Shown here: piece after piece, positions 9,815-17,091 of the stretch
Position numbering within the stretch: position 1 is the stretch's first letter
How the letters are laid out: every line of letters begins with the position of its first letter
From: Vicingaceae bacterium
Lineage (GTDB): Bacteria > Bacteroidota > Bacteroidia > Flavobacteriales_E > Vicingaceae
Reading direction: 5' to 3'
DNA length: 40,074 nucleotides
Assembly: GCA_028336925.1 (NCBI GenBank)
Contig: JAOKVV010000013.1
Location: forward strand, 1 to 40,074
Position numbers and translations under genes: made by a program
Notes under the pieces: generated by a model
Told to the model about the DNA's origin: nothing
What the model saw: the letters and a program-made list of their open reading frames with translations, nothing else
Database searches by the model: none

Positions 9815-9832
9815 GTATAAAAATTGTGCCAA
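9815..9832 (-). promoter_or_regulatory. TTGGCACA motif upstream of the CsgG-like gene
   Basis: The minus strand reads TTGGCACAATTTTTATAC, close to a sigma-54 -24 half but without GC at -12. The same stretch can also be read as a housekeeping promoter, with TTTG about 17 nt before TACTCTTG, so the sigma class cannot be fixed. It lies 26-44 nt before the start codon. Confidence 0.25.
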
Positions 9833-10022
9833 GCAAAACGGCATTTAAAAATGTTTCAATTTTTATTACTTTTAAAAACGAAGATAAAGGTACTATTTAC
9901 TCTATAATTAATTCTTTTTTAAGCACACTACCTTGCTAATGCTTTTTAAATTATCTCATTACTCGCGATATAAGAATTAGCTAATTACGAACCTAATTTC
10001 AATTTTAAATCAAAGTATATTA

Positions 10023-11036
10023 ATGGTTAAAAACATTTTGTTTATTTACTTAATTAGCGTTTTATTTTCGTGCAGTGCACAAGAAATAAATAAAAAGCCA
10101 AGGCAAAACCGAATTAGCTTCGTAGCTCCGATTAAAGAAATCACAAGCGATCCGATAAAAACATTAATTGAGGCAACTAGCACCAACGCTTTAGCTATTA
10201 TACCATTTGCATTTTGTTATGGTAAAGAAAAGCCCTCGATAATTTATGGCCACAAAAACCAATGGTGGGGAGAGCAACAGGAAGGTATCATTACTACAAT
10301 TCGACTAGCAAAAAAAGAAAACACATACCTTCTCTTAAAACCACAGCTTTGGCTAATGGTAGGCGAATACACAGGAAATTTTGTTTTAGACGCTGAAAAA
10401 GATTGGATCACTTTTGAGGAGACATACGAAGCTTTCATTTTAACTTTTGCAAAAATTGCTGAGATGGAGCAAGTAAATACACTTTGTATTGGCACTGAAA
10501 TGAACCAATTTATTCAAAACAGGCCAACTTTCTGGAACCACCTAATTGATACCATCAAAACAATTTACTCAGGAGACTTGACCTACGCTGCTAATTGGGA
10601 TGATTACCAAACCGTGCCGTTTTGGAATCAATTAGATTATATCGGTATTGACGCGTACTTTCCGCTTTCTGATGAAAAAGAGCCAAGTAAAAAGTCACTT
10701 TTAACTGCTTGGCAGCCTCACCAAACAAAACTCGACGACTTCTCTAATCAACTGAATAAGCAGATTCTATTTACTGAATTTGGATATAGGAGTACTGATT
10801 ACTGCGCATCTAAACCTTGGGACTCGTCTACCGAACACCCAATAAGCTTATCTAATCAATCTGTTGCTTTGGATGCCTTTTATGAAACTTTCTGGAACAA
10901 AGACTATATAGCAGGTGGTTATTTATGGAAGTGGTTTGATGAGAACAATAAAGCCGGTGGAACTGAAGATAGTGGATACACCCCTCAGAACAAACCGGCT
11001 TTAAAAACAATTAAAAAGTGGTACAGTAAAAACTGA
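10023..11036 (+). CDS. GH113-like glycoside hydrolase lipoprotein (putative beta-mannanase type)
   Basis: The signal peptide ends in LFSC (Cys17), predicting a lipoprotein. The rest is a TIM-barrel glycosidase fold of the GH113/GTA-barrel type. LLLKPQLWL is at 103-111, GTEMNQ with the likely acid/base Glu159 follows, then WNQLDYIGIDAYFPL and TEFGYRS with the likely nucleophile Glu252. GGYLWKWFDE near the C-terminus fits the last barrel strand. Characterised GH113 enzymes act on beta-1,4-mannan, so mannan or manno-oligosaccharide cleavage at the cell surface or in the periplasm is inferred, not shown. The 337-aa length fits. It is a single gene, divergent from the CsgG-like operon and converging with the phosphorylase gene (stop codons adjacent). 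No SusC/D pair is nearby. Confidence 0.8.
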   Translation: MVKNILFIYLISVLFSCSAQEINKKPRQNRISFVAPIKEITSDPIKTLIEATSTNALAIIPFAFCYGKEKPSIIYGHKNQWWGEQQEGIITTIRLAKKENTYLLLKPQLWLMVGEYTGNFVLDAEKDWITFEETYEAFILTFAKIAEMEQVNTLCIGTEMNQFIQNRPTFWNHLIDTIKTIYSGDLTYAANWDDYQTVPFWNQLDYIGIDAYFPLSDEKEPSKKSLLTAWQPHQTKLDDFSNQLNKQILFTEFGYRSTDYCASKPWDSSTEHPISLSNQSVALDAFYETFWNKDYIAGGYLWKWFDENNKAGGTEDSGYTPQNKPALKTIKKWYSKN

Positions 11037-11852
11037 TTAACTTCTTTTTATTAATTCAACATATAATTTGGTCAAATCCTTTTCGGCTCTTCCTGCTATT
11101 TCTAAAATCTCAGCTATAGAAACTGGCTTCAAGTTATCTGGATCACACTCATCAGTTAATACTGATATGGCAACGCATGGAAGCCCCATATGATTTGCAA
11201 CTATTACTTCTGGAACGGTAGACATTCCAACAGCATCTGTTCCAATAATTCGTAAATATCTGTATTCTGCTCTTGTTTCCAAGTTTGGACCTGCTACCGG
11301 GGTATAAACTCCTTTATGCAATGTAATACCTAGATCTGTAGCAATTTGCTCTAGAGAACCATTCATTTCAGCATCATATGGCTGACTCATATCAGGAAAA
11401 CGAGGGCCTAATTCATCTAAATTTTTACCTGTTAATGGATTTGCAGGAAGCATGTTAATATGATCATCAATCAACATTAAGGATCCTTTTTTAAACTCCG
11501 AATTTACTGTTCCTGCTGCATTTGAAATCAATAACTTCTCAATATTCAAGAGCTTCATTACACGAATTGGAAATGTAATTTGCTGCATCGTATAGCCTTC
11601 ATAAAAGTGAAAACGGCCTTGCATGGCAAGTACCTTTTTACCTTCTACTGTCCCATAAATTAATTTTCCATGATGAGACTCTACAGTAGAAACAGGAAAA
11701 TGAGGAATATCGGCGTAGTCTATCTCTATAATTTTTTCAATCTTAGTCACTAAATTGCCTAATCCAGTACCTAGTACTATTCCAAACTTTGGAGAATCAA
11801 CTCCCTGACTTTTAATATAATCAGCTGCTTCTTTTATTTGCTCTATTGTCAT
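11037..11852 (-). CDS. punA: Purine nucleoside phosphorylase (trimeric PNP-I type)
   Basis: The enzyme cleaves purine nucleosides with phosphate to free base and ribose-1-phosphate in the cytosol. GTGLGNLV near residues 28-35 is the phosphate loop, VESHHGKLIYG carries the His-His-Gly motif and LLISNAAGTVN the NAAG signature. AGPNLETRAEYRYLR and GTDAVGMSTVPEVIVANH contain the purine-binding Glu and Met region. At 271 aa it is the size of the trimeric class. It lies 42 nt downstream of the TIGR04282 gene but has its own -7-like box at 11881-11888. Besides salvage, its neighbours raise the possibility that it works on an arsenic-containing nucleoside. Confidence 0.93.
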   Translation of the reverse strand: MTIEQIKEAADYIKSQGVDSPKFGIVLGTGLGNLVTKIEKIIEIDYADIPHFPVSTVESHHGKLIYGTVEGKKVLAMQGRFHFYEGYTMQQITFPIRVMKLLNIEKLLISNAAGTVNSEFKKGSLMLIDDHINMLPANPLTGKNLDELGPRFPDMSQPYDAEMNGSLEQIATDLGITLHKGVYTPVAGPNLETRAEYRYLRIIGTDAVGMSTVPEVIVANHMGLPCVAISVLTDECDPDNLKPVSIAEILEIAGRAEKDLTKLYVELIKRS

Positions 11853-11880
11853 GATATAATCTTTTATCTACTTTAAAATG

Positions 11881-11888
11881 CGAAGTTA
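11881..11888 (-). promoter_or_regulatory. Candidate -7 box (TAACTTCG) for purine nucleoside phosphorylase
   Basis: On the minus strand the sequence is TAACTTCGCAT, the same core as in the rplM promoter. It lies 28 nt before the start codon. No clear TTTG is seen at -33. Confidence 0.35.
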
Positions 11889-11894
11889 GCATAA

Positions 11895-12518
11895 TTAAAT
11901 CTTTGAATTAACCAGATTCAATTTAGAAATATCAAAAGAAGAAGCCTCTAGATCTGAAAACTCATCAATATCTACCAGTTCAGGAAGGACACTTACCGTC
12001 CTATTCAAAGACTTAAAGCGACCTACGGTTTTAGCAAAAACGCTAGAAGTGCTCCATTCTATACCATCAAAAACCTCTGGTAAAAAAGTATTCATGCCCA
12101 ACAGATAATATCCACCATCATTAGCAGGTCCGATAACTGCATCATATTCTTCTAAAGATTCAAATGCTCTATTTATAATCTCTTCTGATAAATCATAACA
12201 ATCACTTCCAATAATAATTACTTTAGAGCTCTCCTGTTCAAATGCAGTGTTAAATGCAGCTTTCATCTTAGCCCCTAAATCCCCGTTTAATTGTAGCTGT
12301 TTTTCAAAATAGACAGAATCCCAATCATCGGATAAATTAACTTGATCAGAATAAAATAAAAAGCGCCGCGCAGATACATTTAAAACAACTGATCTGGTTT
12401 TTAGAAGGAGGAGACGATAAACCTCTATAGCCTTATTGTCGCCAATTGACTTAGCTAGCCTCGTTTTAACTTTTCCTAATTCAGGATTTCTTATAAAAAT
12501 GATAAGCTTATTAATCAT
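11895..12518 (-). CDS. TIGR04282-family glycosyltransferase (arsenosugar-associated type)
   Basis: The product is a GT-A-like transferase of the DUF2064/TIGR04282 family, which in many genomes neighbours arsenosugar biosynthesis genes. IIFIRNPELGKVKTRLA at the N-terminus is the nucleotide-binding family signature. IIGSDCYDL supplies the metal-binding acidic motif, and AVIGPANDGGYYLLGM the second conserved block. The start at 12518 is chosen because it makes an ATGA overlap (12515-12518) with the upstream DUF547 gene; an upstream in-frame ATG at 12536 would add six residues and a longer overlap. That gives about 207 aa. No arsM or arsS gene is in the window, so the donor and acceptor are unknown. 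Confidence 0.8.
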   Translation of the reverse strand: MINKLIIFIRNPELGKVKTRLAKSIGDNKAIEVYRLLLLKTRSVVLNVSARRFLFYSDQVNLSDDWDSVYFEKQLQLNGDLGAKMKAAFNTAFEQESSKVIIIGSDCYDLSEEIINRAFESLEEYDAVIGPANDGGYYLLGMNTFLPEVFDGIEWSTSSVFAKTVGRFKSLNRTVSVLPELVDIDEFSDLEASSFDISKLNLVNSKI

Positions 12519-13237
12519 TGTTGATTTATGTTCCAATTATAATCTTGATATATAACTTTGGTTTGTGCGCTTATGTCCATATCTATATACTTACTAATAA
12601 ACGGAACCACGCCTCCAGAATCGCTAAAATCTTCTTTAAACCAATCAAATAGTTTAGAAATTTTAATCACAGAGGTTGAAACTGAATTTCTATCCTTATT
12701 ATTTATAAATGCAGCTGTCATGAGCTCTAGCTGATTTTCAAGTTTTGAGGGATTATAAGCTTCGGGCAATAACTTAGGACAAGAAATAGATGCACAATTA
12801 ATGGCAAAATGAATTCTAGGATCATTAAACTTTTTCCTTAGAATTTCATTCTCAATTTGGTTAAGGGTATACAACTTTTCGCCTAGCTTAATAAATGAAA
12901 GATCCCAAGGCTTGCCTTGGTTTATATCTAAAATACTCTTTACAGGATAATTATCTACAACTAACTTTATTGTAAAAGCATTATAAACATTAATCCAATA
13001 ACTTTTTTCCTGGTTTACTGTCCAATTATTGTTAGGTACACTTTCAGCAAGGGTACTTAGGTAATCATTCAGTTTATTCTTATCTTTAAAAAATCCGTTA
13101 TAATCAACTAACCCGTTTGGATCAACATATTTCCTTAGCAAAAAACTAAATAATTCATTATCGGAAGTATTTAGCTGAAAACCAGAAATGAAAAAGGTAA
13201 AAAAGACACAGAAAAGGTAAAATGTTAATTTTTTCAT
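12515..13237 (-). CDS. DUF547 domain protein, secreted
   Basis: A hydrophobic signal peptide (about residues 5-22, ending near FISGFQ) precedes a DUF547 domain. The family signatures are visible: YWINVYNAFTIKLVVDNYP in the first half and HFAINCASISCPKL, with two cysteines, in the second. DUF547 has no firm biochemical function, but it is often found near thiol and arsenic related genes. At 240 aa it is a typical single-domain form. It heads a translationally coupled pair with the TIGR04282 gene (ATGA overlap). Confidence 0.8.
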   Translation of the reverse strand: MKKLTFYLFCVFFTFFISGFQLNTSDNELFSFLLRKYVDPNGLVDYNGFFKDKNKLNDYLSTLAESVPNNNWTVNQEKSYWINVYNAFTIKLVVDNYPVKSILDINQGKPWDLSFIKLGEKLYTLNQIENEILRKKFNDPRIHFAINCASISCPKLLPEAYNPSKLENQLELMTAAFINNKDRNSVSTSVIKISKLFDWFKEDFSDSGGVVPFISKYIDMDISAQTKVIYQDYNWNINQQ

Positions 13238-13251
13238 CCCATATAATGAAT

Positions 13252-13259
13252 TAAATTTG
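13252..13259 (+). promoter_or_regulatory. Candidate -7 box (TAAATTTG) upstream of the response-regulator stub
   Basis: TAAATTTG fits TAnnTTTG exactly and reads toward the truncated gene at 13331. It could be a surviving promoter of the broken gene. Confidence 0.3.
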
Positions 13260-13330
13260 CTTCCTTTTGCAATGGAGGTTATCTATGCAAAATACATATT
13301 TATTTACTATTGTAAACAAAAAATAGTTTT

Positions 13331-13429
13331 ATGAACTGTCTCATTTTAGATGATGATCGCGTGTCAAGGGTAACTTTAGAAGAGTTAATTAAACAAACAG
13401 GACTTCTTGAAGTTGTTGCATTAAACTAA
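13331..13429 (+). pseudogene. Truncated response regulator receiver domain
   Basis: Translation from ATG 13331 begins MNCLILDDDRVSR and ends after 32 codons at TAA (13427-13429). The start is that of a CheY-like receiver: a hydrophobic beta 1 strand, the acidic Asp-Asp-Asp pocket, then helix 1 (VTLEELIKQTG) and the beginning of beta 2 (LEVVA). The phospho-acceptor Asp, the rest of the receiver and any output domain are missing. The next 130 nt contain no recognisable remainder before the terminator and tRNA-Gln. In this phylum such N-termini usually belong to LytTR-type regulators, but the class cannot be decided. I read it as a gene cut off by a deletion or rearrangement near 13,420. Confidence 0.65.
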
Positions 13430-13560
13430 TAATCTGTGATTGGAGATTACCAGCCTAAATAAGAATTTTATAAATTTGGAGAAAGTAAAAATTCAAAGGA
13501 CAAGCCTTAGATAAAATGCTCAGGACATCGCTTCTCACCCAATGAAAATTGTGCCATAAA

Positions 13561-13593
13561 AAAACTCCTTAGCTTATTCAACTAAGGAGTTTT
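13561..13593 (-). terminator. Terminator of tRNA-Gln (bidirectional)
   Basis: AAAACTCCTTAG at 13561-13572 pairs with CTAAGGAGTTTT at 13582-13593 around a 9-nt loop. It begins 7 nt beyond the 3' end of tRNA-Gln and has T-runs in both directions. Confidence 0.85.
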
Positions 13594-13600
13594 TTAACTG

Positions 13601-13673
13601 TTGCCCGACCAGGGCTCGAACCTGGACTCTTCGGTACCAAAAACCGACGTGTTGCCAGTTACACCATCGGGCA
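13601..13673 (-). tRNA. tRNA-Gln (anticodon TTG)
   Basis: The minus strand folds as a full cloverleaf. The acceptor is TGCCCGA with TCGGGCA, the D stem GTGT/ACAC, and the anticodon stem TCGGT/ACCGA around the loop TTTTGGT, which gives anticodon TTG. The T arm is CCAGG-TTCGAGC-CCTGG. The discriminator is A and CCA is not encoded. Confidence 0.95.
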
Positions 13674-13772
13674 ATCTTTGTTAAGAATTGACAAAATTAG
13701 GAATAATTTCTATTTCATAAAATAAAAACTAGAAGAATTTGTTTGATTCCTATTCTATTCCCTAAATATCTT

Positions 13773-13780
13773 TAAATTCG
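13773..13780 (+). promoter_or_regulatory. Candidate -7 box (TAAATTCG) for the DUF2723 gene
   Basis: TAAATTCGCAG has the TAnnTT(T/C)GCA form seen elsewhere in the window and lies 32 nt before the start. The nearest TTTG is about 27 nt upstream, somewhat too far for a standard -33 box. Confidence 0.3.
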
Positions 13781-13812
13781 CAGTTGTTTCAACTATTATT
13801 TATCACATATAT

Positions 13813-16800
13813 ATGGATACTTTTAAGAAGTTAAATCTAACCTTTGGATGGGGAGCTTGGTTAATAGCGACTATCGTTTATTTATCAACCATTGAACCTA
13901 CTACTAGCTTTTGGGACTGTGGAGAATTTATTGCAACCGCTTACAAACTGCAAGTTGGACACCCTCCAGGCGCACCACTTTTCTCTATGATTGCACGTTT
14001 TTTCATGCTTTTTTCAGGTCCTGAAAATGCAGCAATGATGGTAAATATTCAGTCAGGACTCTCAAGTTCATTCACTATTTTATTCCTTTTTTGGACCATT
14101 ACCTACTTTGCTAAAAAAATAGCCCTAAAATCTGGTGAATTAACAGATGGTAAAATCTATGCTATAATGGGTAGTGGATTAGTAGGAGCTTTAGCATATA
14201 CTTTTAGTGATTCATTTTGGTTCTCCGCTGTAGAAGGTGAAGTTTATGCCATGTCATCGTTATTTACAGCGATTGTATTTTGGGCTATCCTCAAATGGGA
14301 AAGTGTTGCAGATGAAAAACACAACTTGAGATGGATTGTATTAATTGCTTACTTAATGGGGTTATCAATAGGAGTCCACTTACTTAACTTATTAGCAATA
14401 CCGGCAATCGTTTTTGTTTATTACTTCAAAAAACATGAAGTAACCAGAAATGGTTTCATAAAAGCAGGTGCAGCAGCTATTCTAATTTTGGGATTCGTGC
14501 AATACGGAATTATTCCAGGATTGATCACAGGAGCTACCATTTTTGAGCGAATTTTTACCAATGGAATGGGAATGCCATTTAACACCGGCTTCTTTATTTA
14601 CATTGCTTTGCTAATTGGATTGATTGTTTTTGGCCTTTTCTACACGCAAAAGAAAAATAAGCCAATCTGGAATACAGCAATTCTCTGTTTTACAGTAATT
14701 GTTTTAGGATACTCTTCTTTTGCTGCTATTGTAATTCGATCCAATGCAAATCCTCCTATGGATGAAAATAATCCTGAAAATGCATTTACATTACTTTCAT
14801 ATCTAAATAGAGAGCAATACGGAGATCGTCCTTTATTTAATGGTCCATCATTTAACTCTCCTTTGGATCGTCAGGATCCTTATGATGATGGTAAACCAGT
14901 GTATGTAAAAGACGAAGAAGTAGGTAAATATGTTATTTCTAATGATGGGAAAAACTCAGTACCTCAATACGATGATCGTTTTAAAACATTACTCCCTCGT
15001 ATGTGGAATACGGAGGCACCAAGAGTAAAACAGTACAAAAGGTGGTCTAAATTTAAGGGCAAACCAATTCAAACAATCGATAATAGCGGAAAACAAACCG
15101 TAATTAACACCCCTACATTAGGTGAAAACTTACGATACCTATTCAGTTATCAGATGGATTGGATGTATTTTAGGTATTTTATGTGGAACTTCTCTGGTCG
15201 ACAAAATGACACCCAAGGACACGGTAACGTTAGAGATGGGAACTGGATAACAGGAATTAAATTTATTGACGAGATTAGACTAGGCAATCAAGACTTCTTG
15301 CCTGAATCGATTACCGAAAATAATGCGAATAATAAGTACTATATGTTCCCCTTAATTTTAGGGTTAATCGGGCTATTGTTCCAATTCAAAAAAGATAAAA
15401 ACAATGGGTTAATTGTTCTTTTACTTTTCTTCTTTACGGGATTAGCGATTGTACTTTACCTTAACCAATACCCATTACAACCAAGAGAGCGTGACTATGC
15501 TTACGCTGCATCATTTTACGCTTTTGCAATATGGATTGGTTTGGGAGTAATTGCAATTGCTGATTTAATCGCACAAAAAGCGAATATGAAAATGGGTGCA
15601 ATCATTGCAAGTATTGCTTGCTTAGGATTAGTACCGGGTATTATGGCTGCTGAAAACTGGGATGATCACTCAAGAGCAGACAGATATACAGGTAGAGATT
15701 TTGCCAAAAACTACCTGGATTCGTGCGCGCCTAATGCAATCTTATTTACTAATGGAGATAATGATACGTTCCCTCTTTGGTACGTGCAAGAAGTGGAAGA
15801 GTATAGAACCGATGTTCGTGTAGTTAACTTGAGCCTATTAAATACTGATTGGTATATTGAGCAAGTAAGACGAAAAGCATACGATTCTGACGCTTTACCT
15901 CTAAGTATATCTCAGAAAAAATATCGACAAGGAACGAATGATTACCTACCGGTTGTTGATCGTAAAGAGTTATCAGGATATACCGACGTAGAAAAAGTAA
16001 TTGACTTTGTACTTTCTGATAATCCACAAACTAAAGTTCCTGTAGGAAGTGGAGAAAGCATCAATTTTGTACCTACTAAGCGATTAAGAGTTAAGGTAAA
16101 CAAAGAAAAGCTACTTAAAGATGGAACCATCAAGCCAGAGGATGCTGACAAGATGGTTGATTACATCGAGTGGAGCGTAAAGGGTAGCTATATTCTTAAA
16201 AATGATTTAGCTGTTCTTGATTTATTGGCTACTTCAGATTGGGATCGTCCAATTTACTTTGCAAGCACTACAGGACCTGACAGCTATATTGGATTAGAAA
16301 ACTACTTCCGTCAAGAAGGTATGGCTTACCGATTAGTGCCAATCAAAGCCGAGCGAGGCCAAGATGGAAATCCAGGCTTTGTAGACTCTGACATTCTTTA
16401 CACCAATGTAATGGAGAAATTCCAATGGGGTGGTATGGATAAAAATGATATCTACATGGATGAAACCAACCGTAGAATGACGATGAGTTTACGAATTCTA
16501 TTCAATCGATTGGCAACTCAATTAATTGAAGAGAAAGACAACGAGAAAGCAAAAGAAGTAATGGATAAGGCATTTGAAGTAATGCCTGACAAAACGGTTC
16601 CTTATGATATTTTTGCGATGTTCTTGGTAGAAAACTATTACCGATTAGGTGAGTTTGAAAAAGCAAATGTAATAACTGCTCGAATAGTTGATATCTTCAG
16701 TAAAGATGTGGCGTATTATAATTCACTTAAACCTGAATTGCAAGCGGCATTTAGAAACGATCAGCAGCAGGCCATGGGTGTTTTACAACGACTTTACCAA

Positions 16801-16902
16801 ATGGTAAGTCAACAATATCCTCAGAGCCCTGAATTCCAAAAGGAGATTGAGAATAAAATTGCTCCTTATTTTAATACAGGAATAAGACAACAAGATAGAT
16901 AA
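13813..16902 (+). CDS. DUF2723 multi-spanning protein, putative GT-C glycosyltransferase
   Basis: The 1029-aa protein has a membrane domain of many helices (about residues 11-600) and a soluble C-terminal part ending in helical pairs that look TPR-like (about 890-1020). The first loop holds WDCGEF, with Asp35 and Glu38 right after the first membrane helix. This is the position of the catalytic acidic pair in GT-C enzymes, and GHPPGAPLF follows at 49-57. The family includes the eukaryotic O-mannosyltransferase TMEM260 and is treated as a GT-C glycosyltransferase family. A lipid-linked sugar donor and protein or glycan acceptor on the outer face of the inner membrane are therefore likely, but neither is identified here. 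It stands alone, with its own terminator at 16923. Confidence 0.85.
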   Translation: MDTFKKLNLTFGWGAWLIATIVYLSTIEPTTSFWDCGEFIATAYKLQVGHPPGAPLFSMIARFFMLFSGPENAAMMVNIQSGLSSSFTILFLFWTITYFAKKIALKSGELTDGKIYAIMGSGLVGALAYTFSDSFWFSAVEGEVYAMSSLFTAIVFWAILKWESVADEKHNLRWIVLIAYLMGLSIGVHLLNLLAIPAIVFVYYFKKHEVTRNGFIKAGAAAILILGFVQYGIIPGLITGATIFERIFTNGMGMPFNTGFFIYIALLIGLIVFGLFYTQKKNKPIWNTAILCFTVIVLGYSSFAAIVIRSNANPPMDENNPENAFTLLSYLNREQYGDRPLFNGPSFNSPLDRQDPYDDGKPVYVKDEEVGKYVISNDGKNSVPQYDDRFKTLLPRMWNTEAPRVKQYKRWSKFKGKPIQTIDNSGKQTVINTPTLGENLRYLFSYQMDWMYFRYFMWNFSGRQNDTQGHGNVRDGNWITGIKFIDEIRLGNQDFLPESITENNANNKYYMFPLILGLIGLLFQFKKDKNNGLIVLLLFFFTGLAIVLYLNQYPLQPRERDYAYAASFYAFAIWIGLGVIAIADLIAQKANMKMGAIIASIACLGLVPGIMAAENWDDHSRADRYTGRDFAKNYLDSCAPNAILFTNGDNDTFPLWYVQEVEEYRTDVRVVNLSLLNTDWYIEQVRRKAYDSDALPLSISQKKYRQGTNDYLPVVDRKELSGYTDVEKVIDFVLSDNPQTKVPVGSGESINFVPTKRLRVKVNKEKLLKDGTIKPEDADKMVDYIEWSVKGSYILKNDLAVLDLLATSDWDRPIYFASTTGPDSYIGLENYFRQEGMAYRLVPIKAERGQDGNPGFVDSDILYTNVMEKFQWGGMDKNDIYMDETNRRMTMSLRILFNRLATQLIEEKDNEKAKEVMDKAFEVMPDKTVPYDIFAMFLVENYYRLGEFEKANVITARIVDIFSKDVAYYNSLKPELQAAFRNDQQQAMGVLQRLYQMVSQQYPQSPEFQKEIENKIAPYFNTGIRQQDR

Positions 16903-16922
16903 TCACTATCTTAATTTAAATG

Positions 16923-16965
16923 AGTCCTCATCAGAAGTGCAATAACTTAGATGAGGACTTTTTTT
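16923..16965 (+). terminator. Rho-independent terminator after the DUF2723 gene
   Basis: AGTCCTCATC at 16923-16932 pairs with GATGAGGACT at 16950-16959, with a 17-nt loop and then a run of T. It begins 20 nt after the stop codon. Confidence 0.85.
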
Positions 16966-17091
16966 GTCCATTAATATTGATGAACCAGAAGAAATAGAAT
17001 CACTAAAAATGATTTAAATTAAGGATTAAAGATCATATCAATTTGTCTATAGAAACTTCCCAATACAGCACAAAGTTCATTGAGCGCTTAC

